DNA of 64,000 nt from Quillaja saponaria (lineage: Eukaryota; Streptophyta; Magnoliopsida; Fabales; Quillajaceae), in assembly GCA_029379385.1 (NCBI GenBank), contig CM055617.1, forward strand, positions 186,001 to 250,000. Direction: 5' to 3'. The position numbers and the translations under genes are program-made. Below, piece after piece: positions 10,601 through 22,060 of this stretch. How positions within the stretch are numbered: the stretch's first letter is position 1; every line of letters begins with the position of its first letter. Below the pieces are notes generated by a model. It searched no databases. It had not been told where the DNA came from and worked only from the letters and a program-made list of their open reading frames with translations.

Positions 10601-13600
10601 GGGTATACTCACTGCATAAAGAAAACAAACTATATTAAAACATAGGAACAGATGGAAATGCTACGCTTGGGAAGCACGCAAGCCTTCTCAAAGGACCTGT
10701 CACTGTCTCAGATGCACTTTCCTAAGATATACATCCAATGATATCCAATGATATCCAATGACCAGTAGCATATGCATGCAAAAGGGTGGGCAATAATTTT
10801 GTTATCAAAGTTTCTTTCTAATTGATTCACAGTGACATACTTTCTTCACTCCTGCTATTGATCTTAGATTCCAGCCTTGCACTTGAAAGTTCAAATACAA
10901 ATGTAAGTCATAATAATGGAAATTGTCAAGAGTTCAACCACTTTGTAATCATGGCTGCAACTCACTACGTACCCAATAAGACAACACAAAACAAAGCAGA
11001 ACCAAAGTGGAAGCATAACCTCAGAATAGGAAAAAGGAAATTTTCTGAAAAAAAAAGGCAGACAACTCCTGGATAAGACTTGAGCTGAAAGGAAAAACCT
11101 AAAAAATATGAAAATTCTGCCAAAATCTTTGCAAAACAATACTATTCAAGCTCAAGATGACCTGAAGCTAGCCTGAAGAGGATAACTCATGGCAGTTTCC
11201 AATATCTTCATTATAATGAATGATAGTCGATAGTTAATATCATCATGAAAGCATTGTTGAAGTGCATAATTAAATATGAGACTTGACATTGCATTTTAAA
11301 AAGATCATCATTATTGGTCATTGTTATACTTGCTTCTCAGTTTCAGCCTTATCTTTCCAAATTTCTTGGTTTCGTTATAACATTTTTTTCTTTCTTCTTA
11401 AAGAAACAGCAGGCAGATATCTTTCACACCTAAACATTATAAAAGAAGACACAACCTGGTACTTTTAAAGAACCCAAGAAAGCTTGATTCATGGCCATGT
11501 CCAAGTCTTCCAGAATCTCCCAACCCCCAGCTTAAAGCCTGTCCTCCATCTGATGAAAATTGTAATAAGATTAAAAAAAAGAAAAAGAAGAAGATGTTTT
11601 AGCAAGCACTAGTTAGGTTTATGATCAATCTGCTAGAACTGAATAGAAAAATGACCAAATATAGTTAATGGAATATAAAGATGCAATCATGTAAAAAAAA
11701 TTGTAATGGTAATAACAATTACTCTTTAAACCTCGTTGATGGAGACATTACAATCGAAATTGATGCAATTAATACCCATATGATGCATCTCTTAAAAGGT
11801 TTTTATTTTTGGAAGGGCTCTTACTTGATACTGAACTGTGCGGTTTGCTTATACATAATACACTATTACCGTTAAAATATGACATCTCAAAATATCAGTA
11901 ATAGAAAATTAGCCACAATGACAAATTGAGTGAAAGTGTGTAAATTCATTCTCATACCAGTAACAGCCACTGAGTGCTCTGAACCCAGAGCTGCCATTCT
12001 AATGGTCATTCCCTCCAAGCATTCCACTTTCATTGGTAAAGGAACTACATCTGCTGCCCCTGTACGTGAGACCAAACAGCATTTATTTAAAATGAGACAG
12101 CTTTTTCTTTTGAGTGCCATGGACAAGAACTAAACTTTTATAGTGGTAAGTAAGAAGTAAATGTTGACCGTGAACAAAATAAAGTAAGTTTCAGTTATTA
12201 CTTTTTCCAAGACCAAGTTGCCCATTTGAGTTCTTTCCCCATATATATAGCTCCCCATCCACTACAAAAAGTAGTACATAGTGTTATGGGAAAGACACAA
12301 AAGAAGGAAATGCCACACCTACATAATATTTATTATCTATATAAATCCTCACAGTAACAACTTCAAATGAATAAAGACCAGTTAAGATAATTGTTTGCCA
12401 AACAAAAACCTGTAATCGCACAAGAATGATAATAACCAGCATAGATCTTCACAATTTCCTTCTGAAGTCCAGAAACCTCAAGTGGCTCCTGCAACAAGGC
12501 ATGCAGGTAAGTAATTTCTATGGAAAAGTATGCCTGAAATGGATAAATTGACTATGACTCAGTTAAAAGGTTGAGAGTAATGAAGGGCTGAAGGCAGCAG
12601 AGAAATGTACCTATAAATGTAAAATTCGAAGTTTACCTACCATTTTACAATAAATATAACTACCATTCCAAAACCAGACCGCTAAGATGTGGACTGGGGG
12701 TGGACTGGTGGAAGAATTGAAATATATAGCAATACAACCAAAGATGAAGCAAGCAGATCTTAAAGATAAATTGATGTAAAGAAAGAATAAGTGGAGATTG
12801 GCTAGCACATTCTCAGGAAAAAAGAAAACAATTTAACTAGTTACATATGTAGCATGATCGGCCTCAATTCAGAACACATTTTATTACAAATATGCTTTCA
12901 AAGAAAATCCTATACATATTACTCACACCATCTCACCGCCATCACCCCAAAAAAAAACATGTAGTCTCAATTAAAAATTTACGCAAACACCATCACATTG
13001 AGATTTCCCAAGCAAGTTCCATTTGATTCCATGCTCTCTAAACCATAGCTACTTGTTGGTATGCTGTGAAAATCCAGTTTTGGTAAAAAAAAAAAAAAAA
13101 CAAAAAAACACATATATGCAGAATTTTAAGAACTTTGATTGATGTAAATTTGTGAAAGGACAAACCATGCAACTGAAATTTCATATTAAGATTTATTTTA
13201 CCATAAAAAAAGAATCATTATGATTGTGCCACTAAAATTCCCCAATAGCCCAAGTTTTGAGTTAAAAGTGTCAAGACATCATACCACAGAGTAATCTTTA
13301 TTCTCTGATATGCCGAGCTGTCCAAAATCATTAAGACCAGCTGCGAAAACACGCCCAGTGTCTGTGAAATGAGGATAACCAGTGAGCCTCTACCCGATCA
13401 TTGCTGACAATCTTCACCATTCATCACCAAGTTAAAGACTATTACTTACTAGCCAAAGAATAGTATTAAGAAACTCAATGTTCTGTCTGTTTAGATAGTG
13501 TCAGATCTTAGGAAATAATAGGAATAATATAATTTCATAATCATTAGAACCACAGACTCAACTAATCTAAAGTAAAAACAATGTTATATTTGAATCTAAG

Positions 13601-14219
13601 AATTTTATGGAGCACGAGAAGTTCTTAAGGATATCAGCTACATAGTTTTAAACAACTATTCTTAATGAACCGGCTTTGCAGAAAGAAAAATTAAAGCAGG
13701 ATGCCTGCTTTTAGCTAAAGAATAACACTCTGTCATGAAATTTTGAAATAAGAGTTCCAAGCAGCAGAACTCAGGAGCAAAAAAAATGTAATTTCTTTCA
13801 CTATATCAGCAATCAATCAGGAAGTACTTCTTACACTGTACTGTTAATCAAAATTCAAGAACAACCCACTACCACTCAAATTACTAAAATCCCTCATTCA
13901 ATTCATTTGAAAAATAAAGGAAACTCTGAAGCAAAAAGCAGAATAATGATAGAAGTCTAGAACCTGTTAAGAAAAGGGTATGAGCACCACCACAAGAAAC
14001 GGCTTTAAGGTTCTGGTTTTGAAACGCTGAGCAAATAACAGGTCTCCACTGAGAATCTAAGCTCCCCAAACCAAGCCTACCGTAATCACCATTTCCCCAC
14101 AAAGCAGCAAACTTCCTTTCAGGCTCGCTCGAATTCGACCTTCTTAGTAACCCTAATCCTATATCTAAACCAACTTTAAGCTTGAATTTCGAAAATTGTG
14201 AATAACTTCGAATCAACAT
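7684..14219 (-). CDS. RCC1/UVR8-like beta-propeller protein (RUG3-like), 15 exons
   Basis: Exons: 14219-13964, 13361-13285, 12488-12410, 12261-12202, 12059-11958, 11549-11456, 10611-10569, 10451-10406, 10286-10240, 10131-10029, 9336-9282, 9135-9069, 8403-8367, 8200-8121, 7803-7684. All phases close, giving 421 residues. RCC1 repeats cover almost the whole protein: WGNGDYGRLGLG, FAAGLNDFGQLG, IWGKNSNGQLGLG, SWGLGDSGRLGHG, TWGSNENGCLGIG and FTWGWGGSHGTF, with CGGAHTLFLT-type strand endings. This predicts a seven-bladed propeller. The short basic N terminus (MLIRSYSQFSKFKLK) could be a mitochondrial presequence. The overall pattern, especially the GWGGSHGTF...GGQLGHGSDVDY tail, resembles Arabidopsis RUG3, a mitochondrial factor needed for nad2 splicing, but orthology is not proven. 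No UVR8 C-terminal COP1-binding region is present. Confidence 0.88.
9731..9782. repeat. Perfect 26-bp tandem duplication in an RCC1-like gene intron
   Basis: Two identical adjacent 26-bp units start with actctctatactaccaac. They lie in the intron between exons 10 and 11. A perfect match implies a recent slippage or repair event. Confidence 0.9.
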
Positions 14220-14399
14220 TTTGGTCCTCTTTGTAATCTAGAAGTGGTTCATGGAGATAAGAAGAAGAGTGTAGCTGAATTATCAAACTTTGCAATGGAT
14301 CACAAAAAAAGTCTCAGATGGTTGAGAATTGACAGAATTTAAGGAGGAGGAGGAGCTCAGTCAGGGAACTGATGGCTAGCAATCGAGCAACGTCTTATG

Positions 14400-16950
14400 G
14401 TAACGCTGGTTGGTCTGTGTAGAAGTTGGTAGAGTCGGTTTTGGCATTTTACTTTTCAATCCTCTTCTTTCTCAAATTAATTATTTAAAATGTTATTAAT
14501 AATTTTTAGCAAATACTTCATATTCTTTCAAAATTATAATATTCTACAAATATTTATTTTTAATCAAAATTTAAAGAATGATAATTAATGTATATTTTAA
14601 TTTTTAGTATATTAAATTTAATATCATATAATATTAAATTAGTTTAATAATACTGAATTATATGTATCTTGCAATAAAATATTTATTGTTTGAATTAACT
14701 TGAATTTCATGACAGATATGTGTACGTTTTAAACAAGAAAAGTTGAAAATATTGAAAAGTGTGAGTAATTTAGTCTTAATAAAATGTTATAGAATGAAAA
14801 AGATAAAAGTTAAAAGGATTTTTTTAAGGGATGTAGTAGGTAACTTAACAATGCAATAAATTTAGTGTTTGACAATTATAATTTTTTAAAATTAATAATT
14901 TATGTATTAAGTAATACTGAAATTATGATTAATTAGTGTAAATAAATCTGAATTTTTCAAATGGGTGCTCTTAAGATTTTTGTATTATTTATTGCTGTGA
15001 TTGCCAATGATTTTAGTGTTGTGTAAATAAATAATTTATTATTTTTAAAATATTTCGAATTTGAAATACTATATTTATTACACCTTATCAAGTGTTTTTA
15101 GGGTTCTAACGGGTGTCCTAAGGGCACTTGTTAAACTATAATAAATATGATTTTAAAAATTAAATTTTTTTAAAAATAATAATTTTTGTATTAAATAACA
15201 CTGAAATTATGATCAAGTACAATAATAAATTATACAAATTTTTTATTTATAGAATCTTAACTAGTGTCATTAGGACACCTATTAGATAAATCATTTTTTT
15301 TTAATTATATGTATATGATGATATATTAAACACACATAACACTTGTTCATTTATTAATGATATCAAAATTACAACATTCCAACTCAAATATTAATTCATA
15401 TCATAATCAAAAGTTTCAAAGAGAAAAAAAAAAAATTGCACCAATAAAAGAGAGAAAAAAATATTAATGGCAAGAGGCAAATTCTATAAAAATTTTGAGG
15501 AGACCATATATGAAATTAGTATATATATTTTTTGGTTGAGTTCATATTAATTTAACGGATTTAAACATTAAAAAAATGTAACTAAGAAATTATCCTGAAT
15601 GACCCAATTAGGAAATATTTTATCTTACTAAATAAAATGATTAAGTCAAAATATTAATTATATGGTCAATTGACGAAAGAGAAAACTAATATTTTTGGAA
15701 AACAATTAAGTTGATTTCTATTTCTGGCCTAGCAAGTTGGTTTGATTGGGTTGAAATGAATTGGAACAAGTTGGGCTCAGAGCCCGATTTGGGCTAAGGT
15801 ATAATCCTACCAAATTATATCAACCAATATCCCTCTACTTTATGTTTTGTATTCAAGTATTTAAGACAAGATGATAAGAATATTTGTCTTTGGTCGAAAT
15901 AGAGAGTTAAATTAATTAAAGTGTTCGTAAATTAATTCAATTATATGATCCATGAAAAAACCAAATAACAAGTATGATTCACTCTGTCATTTTTCTCTTG
16001 ACATGTCATAAATGACTGAATAATATACATTTATATTATATTAAATAATATTAATAATATAATCGTATTATTATCTCTATCCTCATATAGTGTAATAGAT
16101 GACAATACAAATTTATACTATCTTGTTACTAAATATTGTATAAAAATAAATCGAAAATCTTTTGCAATGTACTAAACTATAACCCTTAATTTTTGAAATG
16201 AAATAAAAATGAAGAACTGTGATTAAACATTAACAACAACTAACCAATATAATTGAAAGAGTTGAGAAGAATGTCATCTTAGTCAAATTATCTACGTCAC
16301 TTGAATTATACAATCATCCTACGCACACTTACGTACGTGATCAATGTCTTTTAGCCCTTCAATTACATTAATTTTTTAATTTTTTAAATTTAACAACGGC
16401 CTTGATCAACAAAATATAATTATACATGATAGATTTTATAAAATAATTTAAGAAAAAAAAGGGTAAAAAAGTTATTCTATAATAGTAATTCCCTTTTTTA
16501 TCTATTTTGCTTCTTCTACTGTATTTCTTTCCCAAATAAAAATAAAAATAAAAATCTTCTCCAATTATCTATATCTTAACTCTACACAATTGGAGGTAAT
16601 TATCTCATTTCTCATAAACTCTCCATTTCAGTTGAAGTAAAATTCTATTAGTAGCATACAAGACCAAAAGATTTTATCAATTAAACCCAACCGACACTTC
16701 AACTTTCTTAATTGTACACATATTAAAAAATATATATAAATATATATTTTTAAGGGCATTTGTACAAGTCACTAAAGTATTTTATGGATTTTTGTAGCGT
16801 TTAGATAATGGATCCAGCTCCTTTATAATTCTGTAGGAATTCTATCAAGTAAATTTTTTTAATCTTAACCATTCACACTATTTTTAAATCTCATCCATCT
16901 AAATAATTTAATTTAAAATTTAAAATTTTAATTATTTTATTTAATTAATA
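14400..16950. other. AT-rich intergenic DNA
   Basis: No gene is supported. The left end is the promoter region of the RCC1-like gene (start codon at 14219). The rest is very AT-rich and contains copies of the dispersed AT-rich repeat (14846-15290). Confidence 0.5.
14846..15290. repeat. Dispersed AT-rich repeat, nested or duplicated copies
   Basis: Two related direct segments share taataattt(a/t)tgtattaa followed by actgaaattatga (about 14890-14930 and 15175-15215). The second is bracketed by gggtgtcctaagggcac (about 15112) and gtgtcattaggacacc (about 15264), partly complementary ends that suggest an element with short terminal inverted repeats. The central part (15024-15110) matches the repeat at 1860-2010 and, inverted, the one at 21112-21190. 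It has no coding capacity. Confidence 0.4.
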
Positions 16951-16959
16951 AATTGAATA

Positions 16960-17146
16960 TTATATTAAAAATAGACCCTATTTTTGTTCTAAATCCTAAT
17001 CCTAAGCCTAAACCTAATCATAACTATAAGTCCAAGTCTAAACCTAACCCTAACTCTAATTCTAAGCCTAAGCCTAACTCTAATCTTAAGCCTAAATCTA
17101 ACCTTAAACCAAACCCTAACCCTAATTCTAATTCTAATTCTAATTT
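16960..17146. repeat. Degenerate telomere-like hexamer tract (CCTAAN)n
   Basis: About 187 bp consist almost entirely of 6-bp units of the form CCTAAN, CTAAAC or TCTAAT, including accctaaccctaa-like stretches. The tract encodes KPNPN repeats in one frame and RIRVRV in another only because the period is a multiple of three, so it should not be read as a gene. The unit is a hexamer, unlike the standard plant telomere heptamer CCCTAAA. It ends about 80 bp from the 3' tail of the adjacent RTE element. Confidence 0.8.
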
Positions 17147-17227
17147 TATGAAAATTTGTTTTAAAGTTATTGTTAACCAAAAAAGTAAGAGAATTTTATT
17201 TGATAGAATTATTAAGAAATTTAATTT

Positions 17228-18262
17228 AACTCAACTCAACTCAACTCAACTCAACTAAGCCTTAAAATCCCAAACTAGTTGGGGTCGGCTATATGAATCC
17301 TTTTCCTCCATTCGCATCGATCCAAGACAAGATTTTCATTAATTCCTAGTACAGCCATATCTTTCTCGATGACTGTCCCCCATGTAAGTTTCGGTCTCCC
17401 CTTTCCCCGTCTAACACCTGGCACCTGGACCATGTCACCTTGCTTAACTACTGCGTCCATTAGCCGACGTTGGATGTGTCCAAACCAACGTAGACGATTC
17501 TCCCTCATTTTCTCCTCAATAGGTGCTACTTCCACCTTCCTACGAATCTCCTCATTTCTTATTCTATCATTTCTTGTATGTCCTGTCATCCATCTTAACA
17601 TTCTCATTTCGGCTACTCCCATCTTATGCGAATGTTGCTTCTTAACTGCCCAACATTCGGTACCATACAACATAGCTGGTCTCACTGCCGACTTATAAAA
17701 TTTCCCTTTCAATCTATTCGGGATTTTAGGATCACATAAAACTCCCGAAGCACTCCGCCACTTCACCCACCCTGCCTTAATCCTATGGTTTACATCATGC
17801 TCAATTGCACCATCTTTTTGTATAAATGACCCTAAATACTTAAACACATCCTTGGTAGGGATTGTCTGACCGTCTAAAATTATATCATTCGGACCTCCTC
17901 TAGTTTTACTGAAATTGCACTCCATATATTCAGTTTTTGTCCGACTCAATCTAAGGCCTTTAGATTCTAACGCGTTCCGTCACATTCCTAGTTTAGAATT
18001 TAAACCATCCCTAGTTTCGTTTACCAACACAATATCATCGGCAAACAACATGCACCAAGGAGCCCTATCTTGGATATTATAGGTGAGTTCATCAATGACT
18101 AACGCAAATAGGTAAGGACTTAAGGATGAACCTTGGTGAACACCTATCGTGATCGGGAACTCTCCAGTCATACCATCTACAGTCCGCACCCTAGTCAATA
18201 CTCCTTCATACATATCTTTAATAACTTCTACATATTTAGTTGGGACCTTTTTCTTCTCGAGG
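17228..18262 (-). mobile_element. 5'-truncated RTE-type non-LTR retrotransposon, reverse transcriptase remnant
   Basis: The minus strand encodes the second half of a non-LTR reverse transcriptase: GVHQGSSLSPYLFALVIDEL, the catalytic MLFADDIVLV, FKYLGSFIQKDG, and a C-terminal part with RPAMLYGTECWAVKK and LRWFGHIQRR. The frame is open from about 18260 to 17275 except for one TGA at 17980-17982, where family members usually carry Trp (LW in place of M*). The 3' end has the plant RTE signature ccaactagtttgggattt (minus strand) and a (TTGAG)n tail at 17228-17257. It lacks the endonuclease and upstream RT motifs because of 5' truncation near 18262, so it is not autonomous. I could not identify a clear target-site duplication. 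Confidence 0.9.
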
Positions 18263-20093
18263 ATCTAAATTCTATTATAATGGTTGATACAATTTGTGAT
18301 ATGTAATTAATGTAATATTATTTTTTTAAATACTTAAATTTAATAATTATATTTTTTATTTTATTTTTTACTTTGATAACAGTATATGACACTGTTAATG
18401 AAACAGAAAAAAGATAACAACTACGTCTTTTTCGTAGTTTTTCAAATGATTAATGATCCTATATATGGATGAATTGAACCTATCTTTTCACTGAAGAAAG
18501 TAAAATTAATTAACCATCACTGATGGCGATGATCACTACCTTAATTAACCTATAACAAGAGGATAAACTCAAAATTCTTTCAATTTAATTAAGAAATATG
18601 GAATAATATGATCAAGATACTCTTTTAAAAATTAATTTAGTTATACCTCACTATCAATCTATTAAGAGAAAAGTAAAGATATTTAAGACTACTTTTTCTT
18701 TAACACTTCAAATAAATTCTATAATAAATTTATATTCCTTTATAAGAGTCTGTTTAGTTTGGCGTTGTGTTGAGTGCCTACTTTTTCCATAAAAGAAATA
18801 ATGAAGGCTGCCTGCCTTTTATTTTTTGTTATTTCATTTTCACTTTTTACAAATATAGCCATAAAAACTATTAAATAAATAGACTAATGCATATTCTTTT
18901 TGATAATTTATATAACAAAAATAAAATAAAAATCTCAAATTATGATTTGCAATCACATTTTATAAATACATCACTAAAAAAAATAGATTGCAACCAAATA
19001 ACATCTCAACCAACATTTAAAACACTAAAAGTTAAACCAAACTTGCCTAGGACCTAAGTCATTTTTTAATGATTTCTTCCCAAAAAAAATCCTAAATTTT
19101 GAATTGAAACCTGTTATACATTTCTACATTTTTTTTATTATCTAATTTAATGTTTAAAATGTTGATTAAATAAACTAATTTTCAAAAAATCACATAACAT
19201 AACATAAAAATAAAAATAAATAAATTTATAATATAATCATAATAAAAGAATAAAAAATTATTTAAATATTTAAACTTCATATTTTAAATTTAAATTTACT
19301 TTTTAGGTATCATCGTGAAAAAAATAATATGAATACAATTCTTTAAATTTTTTTATTTTTACATTAGTAATTATATCATAAATATTTTAATTTTATATTA
19401 TGTGATTTATTAAAATTTGGTTCAATTAATCAACATTTTAAACTTAGAAATTAAACATAAAAAGGATAAAAGTGGTATTAAATACGTAATTTAAAAGTTT
19501 AACACTTATTTCAGAAGAATTTGAAAAATAAAATTACAAATAATGTAATTTGTAATAGGACTTATGTAAAATATCGTTGAAGAAAGAATATCACTTATTC
19601 TTATTTTTCTTATCTAATAATTTATATAGTGATCTTATCAATATTAATGATCTGAATAAATAATATTGTTTTCTAATAATATTAAAATATATACTTGGAG
19701 TGGGTAGGTTATTAGCCATTTATTTATTAGATTCACTTATTGATGAAAATAAAACCCACTTTTATTTCTTTAATATCAAATAAAGAACTCATCATTTTTT
19801 CCTTTCTTTTATGTATACAAAAGAAAAAAGAAAGATAGCAATATTAATTAAACCATACATTCACCAAAATAAAGAGGAGAATTTGATCATATAATATTTC
19901 TAGTATTTCTTCAAACTTTAATTTCTCTTTGCACATTAATAATGAAAACATATATAAATAATTAGCGGCTTCCCCAACAAAAAAAGTATTAAAAAGTAGA
20001 AAGAGAAGCACTACTAGCCTACTATGATGAGTAATATTATAACTAACTAAATAAATATATAGAGGTTAATTAAAGTAGGAGGTTAGCCCCCTT
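18263..20093. other. AT-rich intergenic DNA with an inverted-repeat element
   Basis: No gene is supported. The one structured feature is the long inverted repeat at 19141-19456. The right end is probably the 3' UTR of the SAUR gene. Confidence 0.5.
19141..19456. repeat. Inverted-repeat (foldback/MITE-like) element
   Basis: The left arm at 19148-19204 (starting tgtttaaaatgttgatta and ending aaatcacataac) is the reverse complement, with a few mismatches, of the right arm at 19395-19453 (tatgtgatttatt ... aatcaacattttaaact). The arms are roughly 55 bp and the interior also partly self-complements. It resembles a decayed MITE or foldback element. No target-site duplication is evident in this AT-rich context. 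Confidence 0.5.
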
Positions 20094-20405
20094 TTAGCAA
20101 GAGTGGAAAGACAAAGCATGGGGAAGATGATGATAACCATGATGATGGTGGTTGTGATGATTGGATTCTTTCTCAATCATCCACCGGAGATGAAGAAAAT
20201 CATCGACGGAACATGGTAGCCGGAGTGGACCGGTAGTATGATACCCATAAACTTCATGAGCTTTTTCAAGAAGTCTTTTGAAAAGAGGATGATAGAGATA
20301 TGATATTGGAATTGCAAATCTTTGAGACTCATCACCATCTTCATCTTCTAAACCTACTTGAACTGCAAGATATCCCTTCTTCACCTTCATCTTCTTGTCC
20401 TCCAT
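20094..20405 (-). CDS. SAUR family auxin-responsive protein
   Basis: Intronless 103-residue frame. The SAUR core spans about residues 10-80: KKGYLAVQVG, RFAIPISYLYHPLFKRLLEK, HEVYGYHTTGPLRLPCSVDD and FLHLRWMIEKE. The N terminus is short and lysine-rich. The C-terminal tail is histidine-rich (NHHNHHHHGYHH). SAUR proteins are small and auxin-induced; many inhibit PP2C.D phosphatases and so activate plasma-membrane proton pumps in cell expansion. The HPLF...YGYHTTGPL version points to the SAUR30/32/36-like subgroup rather than the acid-growth SAUR19 group, but the exact member is not assigned. A (TA)n run 110-130 bp upstream could act as a TATA region. Confidence 0.93.
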   Translation of the reverse strand: MEDKKMKVKKGYLAVQVGLEDEDGDESQRFAIPISYLYHPLFKRLLEKAHEVYGYHTTGPLRLPCSVDDFLHLRWMIEKESNHHNHHHHGYHHLPHALSFHSC

Positions 20406-20510
20406 CTATATTTGAATGAAGGTTTTAGAACTTAATTTGGAAAAAAAGAAGAAGAAGTTTTTTAGCTCTCTAAGTTGGTCTCGTTGAGGAATAATAAGCA
20501 TGAATGGTTG

Positions 20511-20534
20511 ATATATATATATATATATATATAG
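20511..20534. repeat. (TA)n microsatellite upstream of the SAUR gene
   Basis: Pure TA run about 110 bp upstream of the SAUR start codon. It may overlap the core promoter and is likely to be length-polymorphic. Confidence 0.85.
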
Positions 20535-21111
20535 GAAGGAAAGGGTCCAAAAGATGAGGTAGGTACTTCTTGGTTTAAAGCTCTTTTATTTTTCTTATTG
20601 TTTTGTGTGAATATTTGATTAAAATAACTTAGTGTACCTGTGTCCTTTTTACACGATACGGAATCAAAATGGTCCAATAATCTTTTTTTATAATAGATTA
20701 ATCTATCACAAGATTTTTCTTTTTCTTGTGAATACTTGTATAGTGAGGAAATCATAATTACTGGATGTCTTGTTCAAACGGTTCATGGTGGACTAGTTAG
20801 TGAGGCCTACTAAGATACTAAGATGCACAAGTGGCGATGACAAAAACACATAATGTTTTTTTTTTTCTCACTTTTTAATTATGACGAAGTAGTGCCATAT
20901 ATCTTTACATTGTATGGTGAATTCATTATAGCTAATTGGCTCTTTATCTTTCAGCTATTTTTCTTCAAATCCATTTTCTTATTTAGATTATTGTTTTTTC
21001 CTTATGTATTTTTCTTCACAGTAGTTTGTGATTATAAACTAATCCTAATAACAATTAAAATACAAATAGACAATAATTATTTATTTTCAAACACAATATT
21101 TTGCTAACTAG

Positions 21112-21190
21112 TGTCTAAAAGATATTTGATAAAATATAAAAAATACGGTATTTAAAATTTGAAACATACTAAATTACTTATTATATAACA
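21112..21190. repeat. Dispersed AT-rich repeat, inverted copy
   Basis: The string ctaaaagatatttgataaaa followed by tacggtatttaaaatttgaa is a diverged reverse complement of the segment at 15024-15110 (which reads ttgaaatactatatttatta then ccttatcaagtgtttttagg). Together with the copy at 1860-2010 this makes a three-copy family in the window. Confidence 0.35.
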
Positions 21191-21764
21191 TTGAATTCAT
21201 GGGCAATAACTATAATAAATTATACTAAATTTATATATTTATCACTTTAATAAATATTCTTGTTGAAAAAATTCTTAAACTTAATCATTTAATCAATATC
21301 CACATAATGTCAAAGTATTGTTCTATTTAAAAATTTAATTATTAGGAGTGATTATATTTAATTTTTTTACACAAATTATATCAAATAGACTTTGCGGTAC
21401 CACACTGGAGTCTGGTACTACTTAACAAAGAATTAGTCAAAAGTTGTCTTCTTAGTATGGACGTCCCAACATTAATTGCTGTCTCCAACAATTCTTATGC
21501 ATATACTATGTGATTGTACCACAAGTTGCACCCTTACTTTGTTGATTAAGATTAGCACACTTACATTAATTAGCAAATAAAAAAAGATTTGCACACTCGT
21601 TAAAAAAAGGACAAAAAAGAAGATTTGCCTACATACGTAATTATTTTAATATATTATAAAAAATAAATAAAGAAGAGATTGAACTGTGATCTCTTTAATT
21701 AATATTAGTAGAAGTTTCCACCTTATTTATAAATTTTGTAAGTATTTGTTAATTATTGTCAACA

Positions 21765-22060
21765 GTAGCGGAACTAGATATTTATATTTTGAATAGATTA
21801 AAATTTTATATAAACATATTTTACTATGATAATAGTAATATTTATATATATATAAATTTAATAACTCATAAGACATAATAATATTTATAGGCTACAAAAA
21901 AGTAATAGAAATATTAACTCATTATTCTTTAGTCTTGAATTAAATTTTAAGTTTTAACTCATTAGTCTTATAGTCAAAAAAATTTAGAATTATAATATTA
22001 ATTTTTTTTTTTTTAAAATTTTGGGAGGGCCATCCCACCTCTGGTCATTTAAAAACTCCT
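21765..22060. repeat. Degenerate interspersed repeat
   Basis: The segment opens with agtagcggaactagatattt and later has attttgggagggccatccca, a motif pair that recurs widely in plant intergenic DNA as part of old mobile elements. The interior is AT-rich and without coding capacity. A similar fragment (attttgaggagaccatat) is seen near 15497. The class is not determined. Confidence 0.3.

Noticed and set aside
16953..17258. Open frames encoding KPNPN repeats (plus strand) and RIRVRV repeats (minus strand)
   Set aside because: They follow automatically from a 6-bp tandem repeat being read in a 3-base code. There is no start context, splice structure or domain, so the tract is treated as repeat.
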